Assembly (NCBI GenBank): GCA_022842065.1
Contig: JALHQH010000027.1
Location: 86,117 to 150,116 of the forward strand
Length of the DNA: 64,000 bases
DNA from: Caldilineaceae bacterium
GTDB lineage: Bacteria; Chloroflexota; Anaerolineae; Caldilineales; Caldilineaceae
Reading direction: 5' to 3'
The notes beneath the pieces are model-generated. The model was not told the origin of the DNA. It ran no database searches and was given only the letters and a program-made list of their open reading frames with translations. Below are positions 18,397 to 29,930 of this stretch, in pieces; within the stretch, counting starts at the first letter, position 1; every line of letters begins with the position of its first letter. Position numbers and translations under genes: made by a program.

Positions 18397-19413
18397 CTAA
18401 TCGAATTCATTCGGTTGCACCGGTCGCCCTTCGCGCAACGACCGCCCGGCCGCCAATCCCAGCACCACCGGAATCCGCCCATCAATGCCCGTTACCAGCG
18501 GTGTTTGATCCTGTTGGATCGCGTCGATAAACGCACGCATCTCCGCCACATAGGAATCCATGTAGCGCTCCAGAAAAAAATAAAGTGGATTCGGTGCTTG
18601 GATCGCGGACGCCGTACTGTAGCGCGTATCGTGCGCAGTTTTATTGCCCGCCTCAATCGCCCCTTTACTGCCAAAGACCTCGGCGCGTTGGTCATAGCCA
18701 TAAACGGCTTGGCGGCTGTTCTCGATGATCCCCAGCGCGCCATTGGCAAACTTTAAGGTCACGATGGCGGTGTCAATATCGCCTGCTTCCCCAATGGCCG
18801 GATCGACCAGCACCGCGCCTGTGGCATAAAGTTCGGTTACCTCCGCGCCCATCAGGTAGCGCACCATGTCAAAGTCATGGATCATCATGTCCAGGAAGAT
18901 CCCGCCGGAGCCTTTGATATAACTGAGCGGCGGCGGCGCGGGGTCTCGGCTGGTGATGCGGATGGTGTGCGGTGTGCCGATTTCACCGCGCGCCACCACC
19001 TCGTGGAGATGGCGAAAGTTGCTGTCAAAGCGGCGGTTGAAGCCGATCTGCAACTTGACGCCACAGTGCGCGACGGTCGCTAACGCGCGGTCAATTTGCG
19101 CCAGATCAAGCGCAATCGGCTTCTCGCAGAAGATATGTTTGCCCGCTTCGGCCGCTTCCATAATGAACTGTGTATGGGTATCAGTACTGGAGCAGATCAC
19201 CACCCCGTCAATCGCCGGGTTATCAAGCAGGGCACGGTGATCGTCATGGGCGGCGGGGATGCCAAAATCGGCGGCGCACTTTTGTGCGCTGGCGACATAG
19301 AGATCAGAAACCGCCAAAAGGGTGGCATTGGGTATGCGGAACATGATACTCTCGGCGTGGACACGGCCAATGCGACCGGCACCGATCAGACCGAGGTTAA
19401 GTTGGTTGGGCAT
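18397..19413 (-). CDS. Gfo/Idh/MocA family oxidoreductase, inositol 2-dehydrogenase-like
   Basis: This 338-residue NAD(P)-dependent sugar dehydrogenase has a Rossmann motif (GLIGAGRIG) at residues about 8-16 and the conserved CEKPIALDL loop with the catalytic lysine. The GGIFLDMMIHDFDMVR helix, carrying the conserved Asp-His pair, is typical of inositol 2-dehydrogenases (IolG). The start is the ATG at 19413 (MPNQLNLGLIG); an in-frame upstream extension lacks similarity. It is 12 nt upstream of moxR and so shares its transcript. The substrate assignment (myo-inositol versus another polyol) is inference; no other inositol genes are nearby. Confidence 0.85.
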   Translation of the reverse strand: MPNQLNLGLIGAGRIGRVHAESIMFRIPNATLLAVSDLYVASAQKCAADFGIPAAHDDHRALLDNPAIDGVVICSSTDTHTQFIMEAAEAGKHIFCEKPIALDLAQIDRALATVAHCGVKLQIGFNRRFDSNFRHLHEVVARGEIGTPHTIRITSRDPAPPPLSYIKGSGGIFLDMMIHDFDMVRYLMGAEVTELYATGAVLVDPAIGEAGDIDTAIVTLKFANGALGIIENSRQAVYGYDQRAEVFGSKGAIEAGNKTAHDTRYSTASAIQAPNPLYFFLERYMDSYVAEMRAFIDAIQQDQTPLVTGIDGRIPVVLGLAAGRSLREGRPVQPNEFD

Positions 19414-19593
19414 AACAATTTGGCTTATCTGGTGGTGGGGTGTAGCCAAGCCACACCCCGGAAGGGAAGATCCATTGCTCTATTATATACTCAGCTCTGG
19501 CATAGATGATAAAATTCTTGCTGGCAAGTCTCAAGCGAAACTTGATCATCTACACCAACCGCAAGTATAGTCCATTAGGGAGCGATCAAAAAA

Positions 19594-21807
19594 CTATCTG
19601 GCAAGCACAGGTAAGTACTGCTTGTGATCAGGTCCCCAGAGGAGATCAATATTGTCAACTGTACCGCCGGCCGTCACGGTAATCGCGCTGCCACTGGTAA
19701 ACGACTGGAAGTCACCGAGACCGCCATAACAATCAAGGTGATTAAAGCCATTGTTATCGAGCGTTTTGAGCGCCGCACAAATGTGGTAAGGTCCAGGATA
19801 AAGCCCCGGTAACGCGAAGGTACCATCACCGTTAAGCGGTGTTTCGCGATAGACAAACCCAGTTTGCTCTGGGGTAGTAAAGACCGCCAACATGGTGAGG
19901 TTGGGCAGTGCTTGCCCAGCCAGCGCATCGACTCGCCCTTTGATCGTACCCGCTTGCGGCAGATCGACATCAATATCAGCCGTCGTTTCTGTGTCGTTTG
20001 TTATCACCGCTCTAGTTAAGTCGAGTACGGGCTGATTCGGATAAAAGATCGACGCGCGCAGACCGCTTTGGTCCTCGAAGTGCACAAAGTAAGTGCCATA
20101 GGAAAGGCCATCGATCCGGTAGCGGCCGTCCGCAGCAGTCAGGCTATAGGTCCAGGCCCGCCCTAGTAACAGCGGATTACAACAGTAAGTCGGATAGAGA
20201 TAAAGGCTTACTTTGATGCCGGAGCGCGGCGCGCCATTGGCTGTTACGCGGCCACTAATCGCCCCATCAAAGCGCGGCCCGCCCTCAATATCGATATCAA
20301 GATTGGGCTTGCGCTCAGCTGTGGTAAGTTGAATATCAGTCGCTGTTTCCCAGCGATTGCCCCCATAGAACGCTTCAAGCACGTACGAAAGAAATGAGGA
20401 ATAATTGATATTCGTGAAGACGCGCAAGCGATAAACCCCTTCTGGTAGCCCACCCATGTCATAGCGACCAGTCAATGGATCCGTGGTCGCCGTTGTTACC
20501 ACGTGCCATTGACTATTCTCTTGTTTGTACAACGACAGGGTGGATAGTGGTGCCGGTTGCCCAAACAAAGTGATTGTACCGGTAAGCTGCGCGCCCAAAG
20601 CCAACTGGGCATTGATATCGGTAATCACCCCTTGGTGCGCAAGCTTTACGGCCATGGCATTGCTGCGATAGGTCACATCGTCGTAGTATTCGTAACGATA
20701 GCGACCAGTGGCATCGTGAAAAAAGATCTGATAGTTGCCGGCAAAGAGATTCTTTACCGTATAGCTGCCGTCGCTAGCCGTACTGGTATAATAGCGATAA
20801 GGCACATTGGGCAGAAAAACCGGCATGACTGGTGTTACCGTTGCCGTGGCTGAAAGCGCTGCAGCCGCAAGCGGGCGCCCCGCTGGTTCTAACGCTGGGG
20901 GTGGGGGCGTGGCGGCTGTGCCCGGCGGCGGGTTAGGGTTCATTGCATCAAGCGGGACCACATAAACACCAATGTTTGCTAAGGGTTCCGCCGCTGGTGA
21001 AGTGACTTGCCCACGGATTTGGCCTAAATCGGCACCGTCTCCCAGCAACATAACGACATTACTGACAATCGTTCCTGCGCTGATAGAGATACTTTGCGCA
21101 TTCGTGATCGCATAGACATTGTTGTAGCATTCCTGCCAATAGTAGTCGCGACCGTAGCTTGTGGCACAAATACGGTAGTGATCACTGGCCAATCCACGGA
21201 AATGAAACTCGTCCTGATCGACATCAAGGGCTTGCGCATCGACCTGTAGCCATGTGTCCTCCTGCCCTCCTGGGCGATCAAATAGGGAAACCTGCTGGGC
21301 AAGGGTTACGACTTTATTTTCAAGCGCGCGCCCATCGGCGGCCTGGAGTAACCCTGTAATCTCGCCACCGGCGGTCAGCGTAAGATTAACATCGGTGCGC
21401 GCACTGCCGTTTGCCACAACATCGGTCGCCTGGAAAACGTTACTGGCATTGAGATAAAATGTTTTGCCGTAAAGCGCTGCAGGATCAGTGGCACCAAGGC
21501 GGTAAACGCCACCAATCAACGCCGCAAAGCGATAGCGTCCACTACGATCAGTTGTCACCTGCCCTCTGGGAGACCAGTTGTTATCATAGAAACTGGGATA
21601 ATAGAGATCGATTTGTATGCCGGCCAACGGTTCACCGGCCGCATTGCGCACCACGCCACTGATGCTACCGAACGCTTCTGGCACACTCTCTTCCGCATAA
21701 ACCTGGGGTTGCGTCGGGGAGAAACCAGACCAAAAGGTCATACCCAACAGCACAAGGATGCAAAACAACAATAAACTACGGTAAAGCGGTAAAAGCGATT
21801 TAGACAT
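19594..21807 (-). CDS. Secreted multi-domain carboxypeptidase-regulatory-like repeat protein
   Basis: This 737-residue extracellular protein has an N-terminal signal peptide (hydrophobic core LLLFCILVLLGMTFW, probable cleavage near VYAEE). It is built of about six CnaB/carboxypeptidase-regulatory-like beta domains, each with G-x-I/V-S/T-G-x-V-x-...-G-x-P-L and a G-x-Y-x-V/I-x-G-L/N-x-x-G-x-Y signature. A Pro/Ala-rich linker sits near residues 290-325. The C-terminus ends GPDHKQYLPVLAR, nearly the same as the paralog at 24141-26291. Start: ATG at 21807 with GGAG 10 nt upstream. Its role is unknown: adhesion, surface coating or ligand binding are possible. It diverges from the GMC oxidoreductase gene. 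Confidence 0.85.
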   Translation of the reverse strand: MSKSLLPLYRSLLLFCILVLLGMTFWSGFSPTQPQVYAEESVPEAFGSISGVVRNAAGEPLAGIQIDLYYPSFYDNNWSPRGQVTTDRSGRYRFAALIGGVYRLGATDPAALYGKTFYLNASNVFQATDVVANGSARTDVNLTLTAGGEITGLLQAADGRALENKVVTLAQQVSLFDRPGGQEDTWLQVDAQALDVDQDEFHFRGLASDHYRICATSYGRDYYWQECYNNVYAITNAQSISISAGTIVSNVVMLLGDGADLGQIRGQVTSPAAEPLANIGVYVVPLDAMNPNPPPGTAATPPPPALEPAGRPLAAAALSATATVTPVMPVFLPNVPYRYYTSTASDGSYTVKNLFAGNYQIFFHDATGRYRYEYYDDVTYRSNAMAVKLAHQGVITDINAQLALGAQLTGTITLFGQPAPLSTLSLYKQENSQWHVVTTATTDPLTGRYDMGGLPEGVYRLRVFTNINYSSFLSYVLEAFYGGNRWETATDIQLTTAERKPNLDIDIEGGPRFDGAISGRVTANGAPRSGIKVSLYLYPTYCCNPLLLGRAWTYSLTAADGRYRIDGLSYGTYFVHFEDQSGLRASIFYPNQPVLDLTRAVITNDTETTADIDVDLPQAGTIKGRVDALAGQALPNLTMLAVFTTPEQTGFVYRETPLNGDGTFALPGLYPGPYHICAALKTLDNNGFNHLDCYGGLGDFQSFTSGSAITVTAGGTVDNIDLLWGPDHKQYLPVLAR

Positions 21808-21881
21808 GGGGCTGCTCCATTCAAGGAATAGGGGTTGCATTGTTATTGTCGCTTACGGCGTACAAGGAATGCAAATGCTGT

Positions 21882-21911
21882 TTGCGGATTGCGCTCGATC
21901 CGACCTATACT
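21882..21911 (+). promoter_or_regulatory. Candidate promoter of the GMC oxidoreductase gene
   Basis: TTGCGG at 21882-21887 and TATACT at 21906-21911 are spaced by 18 nt, 48 nt before the ATG, in the 151-nt gap between divergent genes. The match is moderate. Confidence 0.35.
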
Positions 21912-21958
21912 GCTGCCAACAGATCCTTTTTATCGACAAGTAAAGAAGAAATTTTCCC

Positions 21959-24082
21959 ATGACAACTTTTATTTCTAATCTACCCACCTTACGCGCCGTC
22001 ATCGACCGCCTAATCCCCGCTGATGACTTTGCCGCCGGTTGGGCCGGCGGCGTTGAAAGCTACCTGGCGACCCACTGGCAGGGCGATCTCGCCCGCTTTG
22101 TTCCGTTGATCGAAACTGGCCTGACCGCCTTGATCGCCGAGGCCCAACAGCACTACGGCACCCCGTTTGTCGATCTCACCACGGCCCAACAAGATGTCCT
22201 GCTCGCCGCCTTAGAAAAAGGGCAAACCGGGGGTGCCTGGCCAGTTGACCCCGCCCAGTGGCTGGAGACGCTGGTCAACCTGGCCGCCGAGGGCTACTAC
22301 AGCAACCCGGAAAATGGCGGCAACCCGGATGCCCATTCCTGGCAGATGGTCGGCTTTGAAGCCGGCCCGCGCCCTGCTCATGCCCATGTAACACCCCCGC
22401 CGCCACCATTGATTGAGTCCACCCAACTGGGGACGGTTGACGCCGAATATGATGCGATTGTGATTGGCAGTGGTGCCGCCGGTGGGATTGTTGCCTGTGT
22501 GCTGGCCGAAGCGGGCCAACGGGTGCTGCTGGTCGAGCGCGGGGCTTGGCTGCCCTATGCCAATATCAGCCGTGATCATCTGCGCAACCATCGTCTTGCC
22601 CTGTATGGCCATAACACGGGACCCAACCTGCAAGGCAATCCACGCGTTTCGGTTGAGCTGGATGGCACCGAAAAGGTGATCGCGCCGCATGAAGGGGGCT
22701 ATCACAACAACGCGATGACCTTGGGTGGCGGCACGCGCGTCTACGGGGCGCAGGCATGGCGCTTTCTGCCGGATGACTTTCGCATGGCGAGCCGTTATGG
22801 CGTCCCGCCCGAAAGTTCGCTGGCGGATTGGCCGATCAGCTACGAAGAGTTAGCACCGCACTACGAACGGGCTGAATGGGAAATTGGTGTCGCCGGGCCG
22901 GATGTGGTGCAGACCAAGCGCGGGCCACGCCAACGGGGTTATCCCATGCCGCCTGTGCCCGATACCCTGGGGCGTAAGATATTGGAACGGGGCGCGACGG
23001 CCTTGGGCTGGCAGACGGCGCCCGCGCCGCTGCTGATCAACACGGCGACTTACAATGGCCGCCCGGCCTGTGTGCAATGTGGTCTCTGCGTGGGCTTTGG
23101 TTGTCCATCCGAGAGCAAGAATGGCACACATAACACGGCGATCCCGCGGGCGCTGGCCACCGGCAACTGTACCCTGCTCTGCGAAACCCAAGCGCTGCGG
23201 GTTGTCACCAACGACCAGGGGCAGGCGATTGGCACCACCTTGGTGCAAGTAGATAGCACAGGCACGCTCCAACAGCGCACGATCTACGGCGGCAAAGTGA
23301 TCGTCGCCGGCGGTGCAATTGAGTCAGCCCGGCTGCTGCTTGCCAGCTCCTCCCCACAAGAACCTAACGGCCTGGGCAACAATTACGACCAGGTCGGGCG
23401 CAACCTACAAGGGCATGTCTACACGGGTGCCTATGGCCTCTTTGACGAACCGACTTTTGACAACATCGGCCCTGGCGTCTCGATCTCGACCAGTGATTTT
23501 AACCATGACAACGCGGGGATTATCGGCGGTGGCATGTTGGCCAACGAGTTTATCAAGCTGCCGATCATCTTCTGGCGCACACCCCTGCCGCCCGGCCTAT
23601 CACGCTGGGGCGTGGCCAATAAGGCGTATATGCGTGACTACTACCGCCGCACCCTCCAAGTCTATGGGCCGATCCAGGAGATCCCCACGCCCACGGCGCG
23701 GGTCACCCTTGATTCCAAGGTGACCGATCGTTTTGGCATGCGGGTGGCGCGACTCAGCGGATCGGTTCATCCCGAGAGCTTGCGCAGCGCCGACTTTCTG
23801 CGCAGCCGCGCCGAAGCGTGGCTTCAGGCTAGCGGTGCCACTCAGATCTGGAGCACCCCTAACCTGCCCCGGCTTAGTGGCGGTCAGCACCAGGCAGGGA
23901 CCTGTCGCATGGGCGATGACCCCCAAAGTTCGGTGACCGACAAGTGGGGGCGGGTACATGGGCACGAGAATTTATATGTGATCGACGGCTCGCTGCATGT
24001 CACCAACGGCGGCTTTAACCCCGTATTGACGATCATGGCGCTGGCATTTCGCTGCGCAGAAGGGATTGTCGCGGGCAGCTGA
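21959..24082 (+). CDS. GMC-family oxidoreductase fused to a Gluconate_2-dh3 domain
   Basis: This 707-residue flavoprotein starts with a region (about 1-135: LRAVIDRLIPADD, LARFVPLIETGLTAL) resembling the small subunit of membrane gluconate 2-dehydrogenase. The GMC core follows, with an FAD motif GSGAAGGIVACVLAEAG near residue 168. A Cys-rich stretch CVQCGLCVGFGC may bind a metal or form disulfides. The C-terminal catalytic region contains HQAGTCRMGDD and VIDGSLHVTNGGFNPVLTIMAL. No Tat or Sec signal is visible, so the fusion is predicted to be cytoplasmic or exported with a partner. The substrate is an alcohol or sugar of unknown identity. It is flanked on both sides by paralogous secreted repeat proteins on the opposite strand. 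Confidence 0.9.
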   Translation: MTTFISNLPTLRAVIDRLIPADDFAAGWAGGVESYLATHWQGDLARFVPLIETGLTALIAEAQQHYGTPFVDLTTAQQDVLLAALEKGQTGGAWPVDPAQWLETLVNLAAEGYYSNPENGGNPDAHSWQMVGFEAGPRPAHAHVTPPPPPLIESTQLGTVDAEYDAIVIGSGAAGGIVACVLAEAGQRVLLVERGAWLPYANISRDHLRNHRLALYGHNTGPNLQGNPRVSVELDGTEKVIAPHEGGYHNNAMTLGGGTRVYGAQAWRFLPDDFRMASRYGVPPESSLADWPISYEELAPHYERAEWEIGVAGPDVVQTKRGPRQRGYPMPPVPDTLGRKILERGATALGWQTAPAPLLINTATYNGRPACVQCGLCVGFGCPSESKNGTHNTAIPRALATGNCTLLCETQALRVVTNDQGQAIGTTLVQVDSTGTLQQRTIYGGKVIVAGGAIESARLLLASSSPQEPNGLGNNYDQVGRNLQGHVYTGAYGLFDEPTFDNIGPGVSISTSDFNHDNAGIIGGGMLANEFIKLPIIFWRTPLPPGLSRWGVANKAYMRDYYRRTLQVYGPIQEIPTPTARVTLDSKVTDRFGMRVARLSGSVHPESLRSADFLRSRAEAWLQASGATQIWSTPNLPRLSGGQHQAGTCRMGDDPQSSVTDKWGRVHGHENLYVIDGSLHVTNGGFNPVLTIMALAFRCAEGIVAGS

Positions 24083-24087
24083 AGTAT

Positions 24088-24125
24088 GTGCGTATGGCGC
24101 ACGGTATACCGTGCGCCATACGCAC
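24088..24125. terminator. 38-bp perfect palindrome between convergent genes
   Basis: The sequence 24088-24125 is a loop-free perfect palindrome centred between 24106 and 24107, starting 6 nt after the GMC stop and ending 15 nt before the stop of the convergent secreted-protein gene. It can fold in both transcripts. There is no U-tract, so an I-shaped bidirectional terminator is the likeliest role. Confidence 0.75.
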
Positions 24126-24140
24126 GCATCGCACAAAAAT

Positions 24141-26291
24141 CTAGCGCGCCACCACCGGTAGGTACTGTTTGTGATCAGGACCCCAGAGCAGGTCGATACC
24201 ACTGACTGTCTCTCCCGCGGTTACCGTAATCGGATGGCCATTAGTGACCCATGCGTAGTCTTGGGTATTGCCATAACAGTCCAGGTTGCCCAGGTCATAG
24301 GGGGATCGGTTGCTGGCGCAAAGATAGTAGACGCCCGGATGAAGGCCCTGTAACGTATAGGACCCATCTGCGGCCGTTTGGACTTCACGATAGATGAAGG
24401 CACCGTATGTTGGGATGATGGTCGTCGCCAACAGCGACAAGTTTGGTACAGCTTCCCCATTGCGCAAGTAGACGCGCCCCGTGATGCGGCCCCCCTGGGG
24501 CAGATCCACGTTGGCATCCGAGACGACCGTCGTATCGCCGGTGTAGACAATGCTCCCGGCCATCGGCGATAGTTGGTCGGGGTAGAAGATTGAAGCCCGG
24601 TGCCCACTTTGATCATCATACCGGATCTTGTAAGCACCATGGGTAAGCCCTTCAAATGTGTAACGGCCCTCCTGATCAGTGATAGTATAACTCTCCACGA
24701 CGCCCACAGTCAGTCCTGTGCAGCAGCTGTAATTAGAATAAAGGCTCACTTTGACATTGGCCAGGGGTGTGCCCTGAGCGGTGACCCGCCCGTGGAGGAC
24801 ACCCGCAAATTGGCGGTCACCGCCCAAATTAAGATCAATGTTCGCTTGCAGGCCACCGTCAGCCAGGGTGATATCGGTGGCCGTCTCTAGCGTGTTGCCG
24901 CCGTAGAAGCCATTATAGGAGTACTGGTTGCTGGTTGTATTGAACCAGACGGAGGCTTGGAGACGATAGACGCCGTCCGGTAGGCTCCCTAACTCATAGC
25001 TGCCGGTATTCGGATCATTCGTCGTGGTGGCAACCGCGCGCCAGTAGCTGTTTTCGCGACGAAAGAGCATGATCGTACCTTGCGGCGCAGGCTGGCTCAA
25101 GATCGTCACACTGCCACGGATGCGCGCCCCAGCGCTCAGTTGGCCATCAATGCCGCTGACATGCTCCTGCTTGGCGACATTCACTGCCGTTGCATTGCTC
25201 GGGTAGGTGACATTGTTGTAATACTCGTAGCGGTAGCGGCCTTGCCCATCGAAAAAGAGGAGATGGTAGGTGCCGGCGACCAGGTTTTTCACCATGTAGG
25301 TGCCATCACTCTTGGTGGTGGTATAAATCGCCACCCCAGCAATGGGCGGCAACGTTGCGGCGGACGTTGCCATCCCGGCGGGATCAGCAGGCATGGTAGA
25401 TTGCCCAGTGGATTGACTAGCAGCGGCATAGGGATACCATTCCCCATATGACGCGGGAATGACATAGACGCCGACCCCAGCCAATGGCTCATCATTGATC
25501 GAGCTGAGTTTGCCACTGATGGTGCCGTAATCGGCGCCATCGCCTAAGACAATCGCGACATTGCTGATCGTCGCCCCCGCGGTAACAGTCAGATTTGCGG
25601 CGGCGGTGAGCTCATAGACATTATCGTAACATTCGCGCCAATTGTTCGTGTTGACATAGCCCGTCGCACAGATCCGGTACTGATCGGCGGCGAGTCCCTT
25701 AAACTGAAACGCCTCAGCGCCTGTAGCCAGGGTCTGGTTCTCGATCTGCTGCCAACCATCCCATAGCTGGCCTGGGTACAGCAGACGGTCGAACTTTTGG
25801 TAGAGTTCAACGGTGGCATAGAAGAGGTTGGTGCCGTCTGCGCTGCGCACGCTGCCGGTAATCTGCGCCGCTGGGACTAAGGTGAGATCGATGGCGGTGC
25901 GTTGATTCCCGCTAATCACGAGATCAGTGGCCGTTTCGACCCGCTTGGTGTTGGGATAAAAGTTGCGCCCATACAGACCACCTTTATCATAAGTACCGAC
26001 GCGATAGATGCCAATGCCCAGAATCGAAAAGCGGTAGTTGCCGGCGGCATCGGTTGTTACCTGCCGGATCGGATTGTAGCCGTAGTAATAGGATTGATAA
26101 AGGCTAACCTCGACGCCGGCAATGGGTTCACCGGCGCCATTGCGAATCGTACCACTAATACTGCCTGGTGCATCGGGCTGATCCGCTTCGGCATAGAGCA
26201 ATGGTTGGTTGAACAGCTGCAAGCACAAGAGCAATGATAAAGTGATACCAAACAACAAGCCGCGTAACCAGAAGAGTGTGGGACGGTTCAT
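24141..26291 (-). CDS. Secreted multi-domain carboxypeptidase-regulatory-like repeat protein (paralog)
   Basis: This 716-residue paralog of the protein at 19594-21807 shares the whole layout. It has a signal peptide (LLFGITLSLLLCLQLF, cleavage probably after LLYAEA), then about six CnaB-like beta domains. A Pro/Thr/Ala-rich linker lies near residues 280-315. The shared phrases include CYDNVYELT versus CYNNVYAIT, GDGADYG versus GDGADLG, YRYEYYNNVTY versus YRYEYYDDVTY, and the C-terminus GPDHKQYLPVVAR. The duplication appears old, since most positions differ. Function unknown; surface-located by inference. The start is the ATG at 26291, with GGA about 10 nt before it. Confidence 0.85.
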   Translation of the reverse strand: MNRPTLFWLRGLLFGITLSLLLCLQLFNQPLLYAEADQPDAPGSISGTIRNGAGEPIAGVEVSLYQSYYYGYNPIRQVTTDAAGNYRFSILGIGIYRVGTYDKGGLYGRNFYPNTKRVETATDLVISGNQRTAIDLTLVPAAQITGSVRSADGTNLFYATVELYQKFDRLLYPGQLWDGWQQIENQTLATGAEAFQFKGLAADQYRICATGYVNTNNWRECYDNVYELTAAANLTVTAGATISNVAIVLGDGADYGTISGKLSSINDEPLAGVGVYVIPASYGEWYPYAAASQSTGQSTMPADPAGMATSAATLPPIAGVAIYTTTKSDGTYMVKNLVAGTYHLLFFDGQGRYRYEYYNNVTYPSNATAVNVAKQEHVSGIDGQLSAGARIRGSVTILSQPAPQGTIMLFRRENSYWRAVATTTNDPNTGSYELGSLPDGVYRLQASVWFNTTSNQYSYNGFYGGNTLETATDITLADGGLQANIDLNLGGDRQFAGVLHGRVTAQGTPLANVKVSLYSNYSCCTGLTVGVVESYTITDQEGRYTFEGLTHGAYKIRYDDQSGHRASIFYPDQLSPMAGSIVYTGDTTVVSDANVDLPQGGRITGRVYLRNGEAVPNLSLLATTIIPTYGAFIYREVQTAADGSYTLQGLHPGVYYLCASNRSPYDLGNLDCYGNTQDYAWVTNGHPITVTAGETVSGIDLLWGPDHKQYLPVVAR

Positions 26292-27005
26292 GGAGATATT
26301 CCTTTCAATAAAAATAGATATTTATTGTGGCTTGCGCCTACTCAACGTCAGGAGCGGGGTACAAGTTCCGCTTGCTGCCAATATGGTTTATCGTTGTGAA
26401 AGCGCTGAATGAGTAAACCGCGAAGTACTGTGTATGACAAGGGCCAACTGTGTACCATTGGGTGTACACGGTGGTGTGTAACAGGTTGCTGTGCCACTTG
26501 TAAGCTGCACCATGCTATGAAACGCAGTATACTAGGTAGCTTATTGATGTCGATCCAAGGCGAAAAGGGAATCAAAATCCAGTGGCGCTTACTCAGCAAA
26601 CGCAACAACCTATACGGCAATCAATTTGCGTTTAGTTCGATCTGAGTGGCAGGAGTGCAAGGTCAGTTGTCAAGTGTGGTTCCTCCCGTGTCTCGCTTCT
26701 CGTATCTCGTCTCTTCCCTCTCCCCTTTGCCCTTCCAGTCTAGCAGAGAGTACAGTGGATGTCATCACCGAAGATACAGGTCTTGTGTAGGATAGCAGCA
26801 GATTTCTGTAAAGCGCGCCGCGCAAATCTGTCAATTGCTAACGCCCATCAAATTAGCACGGTCATTGCGATCTACTGATCATCGATTGCAGCACTAAATG
26901 CAAGCAATTAGACAATTTACTAACGTGATGCAAGCGTCAATCAAATAGACGCGCAGTAAACTTGGATGAAAAGTACGCAATTGTTGATTGAGGAGGATTG
27001 CATTT
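26292..27005. other. Intergenic region upstream of clpB with a degenerate fold-back
   Basis: This 714-nt gap between divergent genes has no convincing protein. A degenerate fold-back occupies about 26365-26625, then comes a pyrimidine-rich run (about 26690-26740). The last 130 nt hold two direct atgcaagc words. I looked for a CIRCE heat-shock operator (TTAGCACTC-N9-GAGTGCTAA) before clpB and found only an isolated ttagcac at about 26855, so CIRCE control is not supported. Confidence 0.55.
26365..26625. repeat. Degenerate inverted-repeat (MITE-like) element
   Basis: The segment near 26365-26410 (ctgccaatatggtttatcg, then gctgaatgagtaa) is imperfectly complementary to the segment near 26580-26625 (ttactcagcaaacgcaacaa, then ctatacggca). 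Inside, agtactgtgt and cgcagtatact also face each other. The pairing has gaps and mismatches, so this is a low-confidence fold-back remnant. Confidence 0.35.
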
Positions 27006-29600
<2,595 letters not shown>

Positions 29601-29624
29601 GCCTTACCGCCGTTGAAACCGACG

Positions 29625-29663
29625 AATTACCGAAGTGGATACTTATGCCCCACTTCGGCAATT
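29625..29663 (+). terminator. Hairpin downstream of clpB
   Basis: A 14-bp stem with one mismatch (29625-29638 with 29650-29663) lies 24 nt after the clpB stop. No U-tract follows, so its terminator role is inferred from position. Confidence 0.5.
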
Positions 29664-29691
29664 GCCCCAAAGCGAAATGCCCCCCCAGGAA

Positions 29692-29769
29692 GCAACAATT
29701 CTCGATCAGAAAACGTGTAGTGCGCATCTGGGGATGCGCACTACACGTTTTCTGATTGAGAATTGTTGC
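29692..29769. repeat. 36-bp inverted repeat with a 6-nt loop upstream of tRNA-Glu
   Basis: The arms 29692-29727 and 29734-29769 pair over 36 bp with one mismatch around the loop ctgggg. This is one of the longest hairpins in the window, placed between clpB and the tRNA promoter. It could end clpB transcription or be a small dispersed element. Confidence 0.85.
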
Positions 29770-29785
29770 CGAGGAAGCGCCGCGT

Positions 29786-29814
29786 TTGACAAGCTGCCCT
29801 AGATCCCGTAAAAT
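29786..29814 (+). promoter_or_regulatory. Strong sigma-70 type promoter of tRNA-Glu
   Basis: A perfect -35 TTGACA (29786-29791) and -10 TAAAAT (29809-29814) are separated by 17 nt, about 38 nt upstream of the mature tRNA 5' end. This is the best promoter match in the window. Confidence 0.75.
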
Positions 29815-29852
29815 GGCTAGTCTGAGAGGGAAATCAGACAGTAACGCATTGT

Positions 29853-29927
29853 GGCCCGTTCGTCTAGCGGTCAGGATAGATCCCTCTCAAGGATCAGACA
29901 CGGGTTCGATTCCCGTACGGGCTACCA
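29853..29927 (+). tRNA. tRNA-Glu (anticodon CUC)
   Basis: The gene folds as a cloverleaf. The acceptor stem ggcccgt pairs with acgggct (one G-U at the first pair). The anticodon stem gatcc/ggatc encloses the loop ctctcaa, giving anticodon CTC, which reads GAG. The T arm is acggg-ttcgatt-cccgt, and the 3' CCA is encoded (29925-29927). It is a single tRNA with its own promoter and terminator. Confidence 0.95.
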
Positions 29928-29930
29928 AAA

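Noticed and set aside
26348..26645. Small open frames on both strands upstream of clpB
   Set aside because: They overlap each other in the degenerate fold-back, have odd composition and lack ribosome-binding sites.
26800..27005. CIRCE heat-shock operator before clpB
   Set aside because: Only one half-site-like word (ttagcac) is present; the inverted partner at the required 9-nt spacing is missing.
29692..29927. tRNA-associated integration site of a mobile island
   Set aside because: No integrase, no duplicated tRNA 3' end and no foreign-looking gene block were found nearby.
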